DNA of 64,000 bases, from NCBI GenBank assembly GCA_033980235.1, contig CM067065.1:4710328-4774327 (forward strand), given 5' to 3'. Both the position numbers and the translations under genes were made by a program. The notes beneath the pieces are model-generated. The model saw nothing but the letters and a program-made list of their open reading frames with translations. It did no database searches and was not told the DNA's origin. Source of the stretch: Diadema setosum. Taxonomy: Eukaryota; Echinodermata; Echinoidea; Diadematoida; Diadematidae. Positions 23,380 through 35,288 of the stretch are shown here, one piece after another (position 1 is the stretch's first letter; the number at the start of each line of letters is the position of its first letter).

Positions 23380-26300
23380 GTAAGGCACATTTCACATTGT
23401 TCCCTTTATTCAATTCCATTCCGACTAATGACTTATGAAATATACATTAACCAAGTCAGAGCGCGCCATGCATTACGATTGAAGCAAATTAAAGTAGTGC
23501 GTCATCGAGGCGTTACCCAGCTTTTGTATGCAATGTGATCTGGATATTTAGACCCGTTTAAAATGAGATTGAAAATAATTCTCACAGAACTTGTCAAAGA
23601 ATCATGGCAGAGCTCTTTAGCATAGGGCTGAATGGAATCGTCTCTCCTTATAAAAGAGCAATATATGAGATATTCAACACAAAGTCTGACTCCACTCGCA
23701 CGCGTGTCACACATTCTCAAGCCAGGAAAGATAATGTGCACGCAATGCAATATGTAAACAGGGAGCAAAGATGGCCGACATCATAATCATAACGATAGAG
23801 TTTGACCCTATTCCAATGAATGACAGTCTAAATAATTGATGAGCAAATTGCAAGGAAATGAGATATTTGCATATACATCATCTTTATAATCTTATATTAT
23901 ATAAGTATAGGTCTATATAAAAATATATATATATATGTTCATATTGTATTGGAAATACAATGATGATGTAATTATGCATAATAAGTGTTTTATAAAAAGT
24001 CCTTTTTTTTCACAATCAATTGCAATTTACCCGTTTATTAAACTTTCACAGCGATCGATCTGAATAAGTCTACAGATCCAGCATAGGCGGAAGTCTATTC
24101 GATTGTGAAAAAGAAAAGAACTTTTATTCGTACAGTTGCCATTCCAACCACATTATCTTTTTTTTTTCAGCCGTATGTGTATATATATGAGTGTGCATGT
24201 GTGTGGATGTGCATTCAAATTCCGACTCAATATTCCACTAGGTATCGGGATATCTTCACATGTTCTGTGCAGTGCTCTTACTCATATGCGGCATAGCGGC
24301 TATAAAACTCCAAGCATACTTCTCATACTACGCCACCCCGGTATGGGCTGCCGTTTTGGTAAGATATGTGTAATTCCTAACAATACAAACTTTCCTCTTC
24401 CTGAGCCATAATATAGTATCTACTTTCCATGCCGTTTTATATAAAACAATATCAAACATCAAACAAAAGTAAACATCATCAAATCATAATGAAAGTTCAA
24501 AGATATTCAGTGCAATATTTTGCGCACCATACCTGCTTACTGAGTGTGGACATTTCAAACTGATATTGTACAATAGTTCATATTTAATTCAATATCAATC
24601 TGTCGGAAGGAGGCAGCACAGTCGCTAAAAATTCAGCAAAATTCAATTCTGTGCCCCTTCATATTACGACCTTATTTTTTTATCAATGATAATACGTTCA
24701 ATGATTTTTTCATATTTACAGAGAAATATTTCAACGAGTGCTATTTCGAGTGCGATTTCTTGGCTCATGCTTTGTATTACTTCGTTTCTGTTTCAGAAAA
24801 CGTGGTCTTCCTATTCCTAATGCATCTTTCAAGTTGAATAATTATTTTGTTGAACAAGAAATCTTTTTTAACATTGCTGAGATTGTTGTTCTATTAGAAA
24901 AAGCTCAGAAATCTTTAACCTTTCATCTAAACGGTAACACTGTGTATATGACTGATTTCCGTTTATGTTCTATTAAAAACGTAAATATGTTCCAATCTCT
25001 ATACGTAAAATTAGAAATAAATGGGAACTGAACATGAAACTTGAAGAAACTATTACATTCATCCATCGCATTCGTTGAAAAAAAAATGATTAAAGCAATA
25101 AGAAAGACCACATAGGCTTTAAGACATTACATAATACTGACTATCCGAGATGTTACTTTGTTCTTCTTGTTGCGCAAGCAATAAAAGAGCATGACATTAA
25201 CATGAGAAAAAGAGAGATAAAGGGATAGGAAAAACGTAAGTCATACTATTTTCCCCTACTCTGATTTGTAACAGGTCTACTTTCCTTGCGGATGGCTCGG
25301 AGTTCACTCTGCACATCGAGAGGGGGTGTCACCGGTACGTCTGAAAAATAGCAACAAACGCACTTACAGACATTCCAGAGTAATTAAATTGTTGCCATTT
25401 ATAATTACCTACATTTTCTGTGGTAATTTGCTCAAAACGATGCAGACACGCATTAAAAAAAAACAACCTAAAAGTGCCAGCGATATTCTATTTTTCATGT
25501 TTTATATAAAACAAAATAAAATCTTCGGTAAAATCATTATGTTACTTATATATTGATTACATTTATGCTACTTTGAACAAAGAGCACACTCATTGGATTA
25601 GGAAGTTAGGTGCAGATGCTGTAACAAAGAACGATTTTTTTTTCGCCTATATGTGACCATGCACCTCAAAACGAACAAAAAGTCGCACACACTGATTTTG
25701 CGTGAGGACTGAAAATGAGTGAAATGGGTCAACCTAGCCGAACTTGACATTTTTCATATTTTCTGAACGAGCGGGTCTTCTTTTACATTATGCTAAAATT
25801 TGGTATGATAAAACGGGCAGGAAAGTGTGCTTTTCAAGCAGTTTATCTCGAACATTTTTGGTAGAATAGTGTGATTAGGTGTGTCTTTAGAATCCCTTTT
25901 TCATTTCTGAAAAACTTTGTCCACGCTCTTCACTTTTAACTCTAATAACTTTTGAAAGGATAGTGCTACTGCTTTGAAAGTGGGCATCAATTATGAAAAG
26001 AATGTGTTAATGAGGCATGCTTAATTTCAATTTAATCTGATAATCCCTTCATTGTTGTTACTCTGGTGGTTTACTTCCTGTTTTTTGTCCCATTAATCGC
26101 ACAGCCAGCACGGTTTGGTAAAGATTAAGTGCTTGAATAGACACTGTACTTCAGAGCCTCTTTTCTCAGTTCACACTTTTCCTGAGTTTGTGCTTTCTTT
26201 CCAATATTTAGATAGGTTAGGAGAGTCCATTTGATTTGAGTTATACATCATTTTACAGCTTAAAGTCTGCTCTTTCAGAATATGGTCTTAACTAAAAATT

Positions 26301-29300
26301 CATGTCTGGCGACTTTTTGTTTGTTTTGAGGTGCAGGGTCACATATGTACAAGAGGAAGAAGAAGAACTGCTTTCATAAAGTCAACTTAACTGTGTGGCT
26401 ACGAATTCTACAGTATACCCCCTCCCCCTTAAAAAAAAAGATACATATATGTATATAATAATTATACAATCCAATTTTTACATTGATAATTTCAATTATT
26501 ATTTCAAAAGTGTTCAAATGCTATTTGATGGTCTGAAGTATAATTATTGTGTATTATCATCGGAGCTATATTTTGCAGAAAACCCATTCAATGTGGGTAA
26601 GGGGTCGCAGATAAATGTGGATCCTTATAAAACGTGTCACGGGTCTAATTCTTCAAAGTTTAGCGCTTGGATGCTCTTGGAACTGCATTGTAATGTATGA
26701 AAAAAAAATGAACAGAACTTGTGGGAAGGAATTCCTGACATGCTCTACAAAATTCCTCATTTCTCTTGGACCACCGAAGCAAGTCAGTGGGGTTTTCTAT
26801 AAGATTTGTCTTCTAATTTACGGTTTCATATTTTGAAATTGAAGAGTTTGTTTGCAAAAACCGATAAGTCCATATTTGCCAAATGGAGATATTTGCGATT
26901 GAAGGTCAAGAAAAATAAAGAGAATAATAAGAAAATGTTTGCTTCTTTTGACCATAACTTCAAAAATATACCTTTATATATAGTGACCAATATATCATTT
27001 AAAAGGTATTATTTTGTACTTTGTGGCAGAGACCGTACTTCAAAATCTTCAAAAATGGACTTATCGGTTTTTGCGAACAAACTCTTCAATTATATTTTAA
27101 TTGATTCACTATTTTTATTGTAAAAATTTTCATTGTGGAGGGTCCCGTTGTATTTTTTTTTAATATATACGGTATAGTATATTTCAACTCCACCCGCTCT
27201 CTTTGTCTTTCTTGTTCTACAGGCTATTACCTCCATTATCTTCTCTGCCTTTGGAGTGGCATTGTCACTTTCTCTGTTAATTATGTATTCCATTGCGTTG
27301 GCTTCCGAGAATTTTGACTTGGGTGATTATCACAACTTTTGCATGCCAACGCCATATATCTACAATTATGACTGTCATTTCTACCTGGTGAGCTGATCTC
27401 GTGTTATAAGTTCATTATGATTATCCTCAATGATATTCTTGCAAAAGGGTACAAGATGAAAGGGAATAGTTTGCTGTATAAAGCTGCACAGAGTGTCTGA
27501 CTGTAAACACAAGTTGTGTGTGTGAATGTTTGTATATGTTTTAAGTAATAAAAACAAGACCATAAACCTGATACACTTGTATTAAACTGAGACCAAGACC
27601 AAGGGTTCCGCTGAGTATTTTCACGGTATTTCTGACAGTTTGTTTGGTATGACAGTTTGTTTGGTATCAATGTAACCTTGTTGCCAACACGGTATCCATG
27701 TCTGTGTAAATTTTATTTAGTTTCGTTTCACTTGATTATTTTCAAGTTTACACACGAATAACAATTACAACACACATCTAGAGATAATTGAATAGTAACA
27801 TATTACATTCGAAAGTTCAGTGTAAGCAGACTTGAAATGGCATTTCGCGTTAGAAATTGGTTTTAAATCAGTCTAGAGTGTTTTACATTTAACGTTATAT
27901 AGTTAATAATGTGTGCGTGCATATTACAATAAAGCAGACGCTATTGGGGGTAGGTCCTTAGAAAATGAGTCAAACGCAATGACTGAAGCCCGCGTACATA
28001 CGCTGCAGCACGCAAGTTCACGTGGGCTCTTTGGTTCTCTCGCCTTTGAAGAAGAATGTAACCCAAATACGCATTCTGTTAATGCAGCATTACTTCCAAG
28101 AAACATCCACGAAGTTTGAAATTAATTCAATAAAGAGTTATATGAATTAAAGTTTTGGTGCTCATCACACTCTGATGAACGTCACCTATGGACAACGGTA
28201 TCTATGAAATATAAGGAAAGCCCCACTATATTCCATTTTTTATAAAGAAATAAACATTAAATCGGCTTACTACTGACAATAACCCAATATCAGTTCAGTG
28301 ACAACACAGACCATATTACGCTGATTCTAAGCAGACACAATAGCAGGAACTCTTATTTTAATTCGTTTCTTCGTTGACAGGGTGATCGACGACTGATAGA
28401 CGGGCTTATCCTGAGTGAGTCTTTTCTCCTCCTTGTCGTGGGCATTGTTGCTCTCGTGTTTGGAGTTTTACACGCTCGTTCGACGACTAAAGATGGGTGC
28501 TCTGAAACCTGCGAAGATATCTGCTGCTTTTGCTGCCGAAGGCCGACCGTGGCTCAAACCTTGGTGAGCAGGTCCAACTTTCTTCAACAAATAATTGCAC
28601 TATTCCAAGTTCCCTGTGATTTCTGATCTTTACTGCAGTGATTTTTGTTGAAGAATGAAAACCAACAAAAAAGTAATATCACACATGATATATCATAAGC
28701 ATTTTGTGACCGTGCAATACAAAACCAACAGAAAGTCGCTCACACTTTGTCGCAACTCGAAATAGGTATGATGGGTCAACCCATGTGCATTATGGTTGAA
28801 TAATAACACTGGATCATAAAACGAATGGAAATTTGTGTTTTTCGAAGTTTTCCTACAATGTTCTTTTGTTGCAGAATAGTGTGATTAGGTGTGTGTTAGA
28901 GTCCCCTCTTCATTTCTTAAAACCGTACACACTCTTCATTTCCGACTCTAAAAACTTTTGAAAGGACGATGATACCGCTTTGAAAGTTGGTAATAAACAG
29001 TTTCTGTCCCATTCATCACACAGCTAGTAAGGCGTGGCAAGATAAAGCACATGCGTAGACCATTTACTTCAGATCCTTTTTTTTTTCAGTGCTTTTCCAC
29101 TATTTTGTCCAGAGTATGTGTATTCTCTTCATTATTAAGATGTTTTGCAAAACCCAATTAAATTGAGATTTAAATCACTTTAAAGCTTCAAGTATGTTCT
29201 TTCAAAATCTGTCCTTAAAAGCACGAATCCATAATGTAGCGACTTTTGTTGGTTTTGCGGTGCAGGGTTATGTATGTAAAAAGAAAATGCATGTATCAGG

Positions 29301-31861
29301 ACAGGACATTGAAGAAAGACATAACTATGTACAGAGCTAGAACATTCATGCAGAAACCCCTTTAAATTACCAAGGAACATCGTCACTTTGAAGCACAAAG
29401 TTTCTCTTCTCATTACAATTGTGTCATATGCACTCATTCTGCACACATCTCAACGCACAGGTTATACGCGTAGACCGCACACAGAGGGTCAAAAGCCATG
29501 ACTAGCGTAGAAGTTTGTTTGTTTGTTTGTTCGTTTGTTTGTTTGTTTTTATGTGTGCATGCATGATGATGTAGCGAAAACTTATTTTTGTCAATGTTCA
29601 TGTTCATAGTGCACTACATGGTATGTACTCATTAAAATAATTCATTACTGATACGCCATTTTTTCATACCAATGATTATAACTACAATCTATTCAAATCA
29701 ATTCCTTTGCATAAATTATTCTAGGAAAAGTCGGAGGTGACTACAATTTGATTAAAAAATGAAGTGTAAATTAATATAAAACTATCATTACCCTATACAT
29801 TTCTGTTTTGACAACGGACGACGACGCAAAGAAATGTTAATACTTCCACTTGCATTATATTTCTTTAATATAAATAGATTCGTCATTTGTAAGTTTGGTC
29901 GGTTTTGCTCAAGAAAATTTCTTCACGTATGTTATAGACCCTGTACATCTTGTAACCATATTATACATTTCCAGCATATATTTATTGCAGAATGTAAAGT
30001 TTGAACATTACCAAGAGATAAAGATTAAACCAATCGGTTTTTTTTTTTTCTTAAATGTAAGTGACAGCAAGCACATACGAAGCTATTATTTTTGTTTGTG
30101 TTATTATCTTTATTTTCTTCCAGGCATTTTACGCCTCCAACGGACAAAGTCAACAACAAGGTAACCATGTGCTTTAACCCTAACTGCACGGGGGGGGGGG
30201 GGGGGGCTGGGAGCCCCCCTCCCCCTCCATACGTTTTGCGATTGCATCGCGACCGCTGGGAATTTCGGATTCTCGCTTCATGACCTTTTCCCCTGAAGTC
30301 TTGCGCACATTTTGATACCACATTTGTCCATATCGGACCTACCTAGGGGGTGTTATGGGCCAATTAGTATGCGCATGTCATTAAAACGGCTAATCGCTGC
30401 ATATATTTGTGTACAGTTACATACTGTCAATAGACCATGGCTTGCATTACTTTATACATTTTGCTCAGGAATTGGTTTTCCACTTGGTTCATGCTTCTAT
30501 ATTGTTCTGAAATAAATTGGGCAAAGTTTAGAAACAATGATATACATAAGGAATAGAAATTAATAGAAAACATAAGAAATAAAAACAATACAAAACATAA
30601 GAAAAAAGTTGTTTTTTTCTCGTTTTTTTTCTCTCTCTCTGTGGGGGAAATTGAGTTTTTATCCACATAGATGATTCAAATAACTCTTATCCTTCCACAT
30701 GATTTACTGGGCACTCTTAGAAAACAATAAAATACATAACAAATGTAAACAGTAAAAACAAAAGAAATAAAAACATTGGAAAAACAAAAGAATAACAGTG
30801 ATATTTTCACTTTTTGCGACAAAAAACATGATTCTATAAAGTTAATTTCAGAAATGTTTTATGAGTATGGCAAATAATTTGTTTGATTTTTCTCACATTT
30901 CTATACTTTTTGTATTCATTGATTTTTCTTATATTTTCCACGCAAAATCACATATAAGCTAATTTTTATTTTAAAAATCATAAATTTACATAAATTTGCA
31001 TAAATTATACTTCAATTTTTCAATATCAGGGACATTAGCATACAGTTGAAAAGTATATTAGTGCCCATGGGTCCTGTAAAAGGATAATTTTACAAGTGTA
31101 CTTCCAGTTTCATCTTAGTACATCATACATTTCAAAATTATGCAAAAATTCATAAGTAGTAAATTTGCATATTAATAGTTTATGCAAATCTGCTGTACTT
31201 ATAAAAATAGATAAGAATTGATTTGTTTCACATTTGGGAAACATTATTCTTCATAATTACACAGTTTTCATGTAATTTTGTACTTGTTTAGGCTGAAATT
31301 ATGAAAATATCCCCAAATGCATAAAATACGCATTATGAATAATTAATTACCAAATTATGCAAAAACAGTTGCATAATTGATTAAAATAAATTACACCATC
31401 AGATTCAGCACGCGAAGATCTATCAGCATGCAAATTTTCAAGTTCATCGGACATTGCGTTTCCGAGATTCCAGTATTTTCATGGAGCCAAATAGCCCAGT
31501 ACAGTAAGGGTTAAAAGTCGCGCTTGCGCAGCATTTCTTCATTTGTGCTTGTGTGCCGTTATGTTTGCAATATATATAAAATGAAGAATAATATTGCAAT
31601 ATCTTAAATATATATATATACTATATTCAATCTGTGTTGTATGTACATTTTTAATAGAGAGTTGTTGCCCGAACAATATAAATTACGCCAGTCAATTACG
31701 CCACTGCATTTATCATCATTACTATGTTTACTATCATTATTATTATTCTCTCTTTTTTTTTGGCTTTGTTGTGTGTGTATTTCACAATGATAGATGGTGC
31801 ATGCGTCGTTACCCAGCAGGGAACAATTGACGGTCCGGAGAATATGGTTCTTCAGGAATAG
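23287..31861 (+). CDS. MS4A/CD20-like four-pass membrane protein, gene 2 (7 coding exons, 240 aa)
   Basis: Join 23287-23379, 24242-24358, 25275-25334, 27223-27387, 28381-28563, 30124-30160, 31794-31861; all GT-AG, phases identical to gene 1. Layout: N-terminus 1-31; TM1 about 35-55; TM2 about 64-82; TM3 about 91-115; large loop with Cys130 and Cys141 around TPYIYNYDC; TM4 about 150-176 ending GVLHAR; Cys cluster 185-197 (six Cys); micro-exon 207-218; short tail of 22 residues. The two loop cysteines match the disulphide pair of the CD20 large loop (family knowledge). The tail lacks the PPPY motif of gene 1 because of an early TAG; see the post-stop region. Confidence 0.82.
24242..24358 (+). 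CDS. gene 2 coding exon 2 (TM1)
   Basis: 39 codons, acceptor CACTAG, donor GTAAGA. VSGYLHMF... then YYATPVWAAVL. 26 of 39 residues match gene 4 exon 2. Confidence 0.88.
25275..25334 (+). CDS. gene 2 coding exon 3 (TM2)
   Basis: 20 codons, acceptor AACAG, donor GTACGT: VYFPCGWLGVHSAHREGVSP. Same length and same P-C-G-x-L-G core as gene 3. Confidence 0.88.
25652..26343 (+). mobile_element. MITE family A, copy A3
   Basis: About 690 bp with both inverted ends and TA flanks; same internal text and orientation as A1. In gene 2 intron 3. Confidence 0.8.
26409..27176. mobile_element. inverted-end repeat L, copy L2 (contains B3)
   Basis: TACAGTATACCCCC ... ATATACGGTATA, interrupted by B3 at 26841-27088. 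Ends about 45 bp before gene 2 exon 4. Confidence 0.65.
26841..27088 (-). mobile_element. MITE family B, copy B3 (inside L2)
   Basis: GAAGAGTTTGTTTGCAAAAA ... AACAAACTCTTC, about 250 bp with nearly perfect 35-bp inverted ends. It interrupts repeat L2. Confidence 0.8.
27223..27387 (+). CDS. gene 2 coding exon 4 (TM3 and large loop)
   Basis: 55 codons, acceptor CTACAG, donor GTGAGC. TM3 begins AITSIIFSAFGVALSL. The loop holds an acidic stretch and TPYIYNYDCH with the second conserved Cys. Confidence 0.88.
27390..28378. other. gene 2 intron 4
   Basis: About 1 kb with no repeat family recognised, apart from a short TGACAGTTTGTTTGGTAT duplication near 27635-27668. Confidence 0.45.
28381..28563 (+). 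CDS. gene 2 coding exon 5 (TM4 and cysteine cluster)
   Basis: 61 codons, acceptor GACAG, donor GTGAGC. GDRRLIDGL, TM4, FGVLHAR, then C-x3-C-x3-CC-x-CC and PTVAQTL. FG-x-LHAR and T-x-x-Q-T-L are shared with gene 3. Confidence 0.88.
28705..29273 (+). mobile_element. MITE family A, copy A4 (degenerate)
   Basis: Starts TGTGACCGTGCAATACAAAA; the right end is decayed (GGTGCAGGGTTATG). In gene 2 intron 5. Confidence 0.65.
30124..30160 (+). CDS. gene 2 coding exon 6 (37-nt micro-exon)
   Basis: 37 nt, acceptor TTCCAG, donor GTAACC: AFYASNGQSQQQ plus one base. A 1.3-kb TTAA-flanked transposon begins only 17 bp after the donor. Confidence 0.8.
30178..31510. mobile_element. piggyBac-type nonautonomous element T with TTAA duplication
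   Basis: TTAA then CCCTAACTGCACGGGGG at the left, CAGTACAGTAAGGG then TTAA at the right. 1.33 kb, AT-rich, no transposase. The left TSD starts 14 bp from the exon 6 splice donor of gene 2. Confidence 0.72.
31794..31861 (+). CDS. gene 2 coding exon 7 (short tail, stop TAG)
   Basis: Acceptor ATGATAG; split Asp codon; DGACVVTQQGTIDGPENM... ending LQE then TAG 31859-31861. TQQG matches gene 3 and QQG matches gene 1. Confidence 0.75.
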
Positions 31862-32011
31862 CCTCTTGGCGTGATTATCGCCAAACAGCTCGTCCTCAGC
31901 CTGACGGATATCTCCAGACTTGCCTCCGCCATTCTAATCACATCACCTGAGACAATGGACATAACGAACCTGAATATTAACAGAAATATCAGAGTCGGTA
32001 CTTTTAGTTAA
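31862..32011 (+). other. open, homologous sequence after the gene 2 stop codon
   Basis: The frame stays open for 49 codons after the TAG, to TAA at 32009. Its first part (LGVIIAKQLVL) aligns with the post-stop region of gene 3 (LGVVPAGQLQLVL), and the DNA is clearly alignable over about 90 bp. Either a recently lost coding tail now in the 3' UTR, or a readthrough extension. Confidence 0.45.
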
Positions 32012-32528
32012 TTTTGACTTCTTTAGCCAGGACTTAATACCATTACTCTACTGATCATTTTCTCAAATAATTCATTATATCAAGATCAATTTCTTATAGG
32101 TGTGTACACTCATAATAGGCTACTTGTCACAATCACATTTTAAAAAATCGATGGTATGACAGGATGTTGACTGACTCACAACGGGAAGGGACTTCGCTTT
32201 TAAGTCGAAAGCGTTTATATGTATGCATTTCAATCAAATCAATAGTTAACGAAATATAACAGTTTATTGCAAATCAAATTTAATACCACACGTTTATGTG
32301 TCATATGCCGGCATATGTCTCTGTAGTGAAGAGGCTCGATTGCAAGCACATACAAACGCCGTTTTATTAACTTAGGTCTTCACCAAAAGGAGTACAATTA
32401 AGTTGTTTTTTAATGACATTGCAGCCATTTAGCAAGAAGTAAATTAGTTTCAATATTATCACACAGGTGTAACAATTCGGTCTTTGCTCTTTTTTTTTAA
32501 CCGTTATAATGTGAATTCTCCAATTGAC

Positions 32529-32531
<3 letters not shown>

Positions 32532-32570
<39 letters not shown>
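32532..32570. repeat. (TA)n microsatellites around B4/B5/U
   Basis: TA runs also at about 32830-32896, 33466-33508 and 35239-35283, each abutting a B element. Confidence 0.9.
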
Positions 32571-32574
<4 letters not shown>

Positions 32575-32821
32575 GAGTTTGTTTGCAAAAACCGATAAGT
32601 CCATTTTTGAAGATTTTGAAGTACGGTCTCTGTCATAAAGTACAAAATAATACCTTTTAAATGATATATTGGTCACTACATATAAAGGTACATTTCTGAA
32701 GTTATGGTCAAAAGAAGCAAAATATTTCCTAATTTTGCTCTTTATTTTTCTTGACCTTTAATCGCAAATTTCTCCATTGGGCAAATATGGACTTATCGGT
32801 TTTTGCGAACAAACTCTTCAT
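32571..32821 (+). mobile_element. MITE family B, copy B4
   Basis: Full length with perfect-looking inverted ends, embedded in (TA)n on both sides. Downstream of gene 2. Confidence 0.82.
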
Positions 32822-33054
32822 ATATAAATGTAAATATATATATATATATATATATCTATATATATATATATATATAAACTTATATATATATATATAAACT
32901 TATTCATTTATCATTGTTTATAGATTCAGCATGAGTATGACACATTGTAATATTACGTTGTTCACTGTGTGTGTGTGTGTGTGTTTTTCTTTTTTTTTAT
33001 GCGTTGATCATAGCAAATTGCGTAAGAGTGTAGGGTAAGTGAATTATTGTCCAT

Positions 33055-33320
33055 GTATGAAAATCTATAGGGTCCATTTTGGGGAAGAAATAGCAACGTA
33101 AAAAATGGTAATCAGTATAATCAACGTTTATTATTTTTAAATATACAACATGTTATGAACAAAAGTATTCTTAAGATAGTTTCTAAAATACATCGTCTTG
33201 AGTTAAGGTTTATTAAGATAATTAGTGATATCGCCTTATATTTGCGGCTTTGTTGCCAAATCTTTATGGTAGGATGTTTTGTGATACAACTGAACTCTAC
33301 AAAGTGCTATGCATCGAATG
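33055..33320 (+). repeat. dispersed repeat R, copy c
   Basis: CAGTATAATCAACG ... AAGGTTTATTAAGATAATTA ... ATACAACTGAACTC. An open frame across it is incidental. Confidence 0.55.
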
Positions 33321-33462
33321 AAAAAATATTAAGATTTTTTAGTCACTGCTACAGATGGTATCCAGTGGCTTTAAACTTATTGGTGTGTATGATAAGCTTG
33401 ATATTACGTAAAAGCGAAATCTTATATAAACACACACTCACAAACATACATTCAGAAACGTA

Positions 33463-33508
<46 letters not shown>

Positions 33509-33512
<4 letters not shown>

Positions 33513-33752
33513 GAGTTTGTTCGCAAAAACCGATAAGTCCATTTTTGAAGATTTTGAAGTACGGTCTCTGTCATAAAGTAAAAAATAATACCTTTTAAAT
33601 GATATATTGGTCACTACATATAAAGGTATATTTTTGAAGTTATGGTCAAAAGAAGCAAAAATTTCTTATTATTCTCTTTATTTTTCTTGAACTTTAATCG
33701 CAAATATCTCCATTTGGCAAATATGGACTTATCGGTTTTTGCAAACAAACTC
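33509..33752 (+). mobile_element. MITE family B, copy B5 (split by U)
   Basis: Follows a (TA)n run. Its last bases (after ACAAACTC) are displaced to 35231 onward by element U. Confidence 0.8.
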
Positions 33753-35230
33753 GGTAATCATGTAGAAATGCACACCATGCACACCTACCATTTCCTTCCT
33801 TAATTTGTTCATGAAATCTTCTTGGGGCTATCAGAAATGTCAGTATGGACCATATCTGACGGTTTCATGAAATTTCATAGTCAATTACAGAAGAAAAGTA
33901 GCTAATTTTGACTAAAAAGAACGCCGATCGACGTCTGTGTCAGCGTAGCATGATGGAAGATCGATTATGTGGAAGAACGATATAACGATGATAATCGATC
34001 GTTGTAGTCTGTGATACAGCCGCTTGTTTGTGTTTAACCACAATAATTACGTCGGCTCGACAGTAAAATGTGGAAGAAAGAAAGTGATCTTGATGTGTCT
34101 GTTTTTTATCGTTTTAGTTAATTTTCTCCTGCGTGTGAATGTATATGTGTAAACATTTTTTTGCTGACTAAATGATGGATGGATAACATGTGTACAAAAC
34201 AGTAAAAGATATACAAGTATGAAAAAAATGGGAATTATCCATCATGAATATTGCACAATAAAATGGATTTTTACTACAAAACAAAAGCAAATACTGGGGT
34301 GGCAGTTTTTGTTTACATAATAAAAAAAATGAAATGGAAAAAGTAATGATACTATCATAAAGACAATTACTTTCTACTACAAAGTATAAGTTGAACCTAT
34401 CAATTAAAAACATATTACTATTTCAATTTCAGTATTCAGTTTCTTTTTAGGTAAAATGAGCACTCTATGAGAAGTCCACAATATTAAATACACGATTGTA
34501 TAACATAACATACACTTTTTGTAATACTATTCTCATTAATTTATCAATTAGGCCTATAAATTATGTAGATTACTAGAAACAAATCCCCTTTGCATTCAAC
34601 TTCCTTTTCTCTCTTTCTCTCTCCCTCCTAATAGCCTAACCTTTTTCTTCCACTTTTCCTTCAACCTCACTCTCTTCCCTTCAACACTATTCAAATTAAA
34701 TTGTTATTATCAACTTTTGTCATGATAAAATCAATACTTGCCACAATATTTAAAGAAAGGATCGATGTCTAAAATACTGGTATGAATAATCTGTATTAAT
34801 AATTTGAATAGTGATAATCATGATAGTGGCAATGAAAACAAAGAACTATGACAATAGCTCACTTGAGCCTTCGACTCAGGTGAGCTAACAGTAAAAAAAA
34901 AAAAAAAAATACGAAAAAGAAAGTAGGGGCTACATGTATTGGACGAGTCAAGTTCGATATTGTTAGTAAGCGGCTAATTAGAGACTACCAGAATCGATTA
35001 TAATCGTTGACATCGTTCTCTGCGAAATCGGTGCACTACTTACACATCGGAGACTATGTTCGCGACCGACGTACGTTTCAACTCCGATTTCTCATTTTTC
35101 TTACCTTTTCGGCTTTCTAATTTCATCAAAACTCTCTGATATGGTTCAATTTAGCATCTCCAATAGCTGCACAAAATTATATTGACAAACGGCGAAGCGA
35201 ACGGTAGGTGTGCATTTCTACATGATTACC
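33753..35230. mobile_element. element U with perfect 8-bp target duplication
   Basis: GGTAATCATGTAGAAATGCA ... TGCATTTCTACATGATTACC (28-bp-class inverted ends); flanked by ACAAACTC at 33745-33752 and 35231-35238, the B5 sequence it split. 1,478 bp, no convincing frame. An internal hairpin at 34854-34895 carries AGCTCACTTGAGCC. Confidence 0.82.
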
Positions 35231-35238
35231 ACAAACTC

Positions 35239-35283
<45 letters not shown>

Positions 35284-35288
<5 letters not shown>

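Noticed and set aside
33155..33511. 118-codon plus-strand open frame
   Set aside because: Spans repeat R copy c and a (TA)n run; other R copies are not open in this frame.
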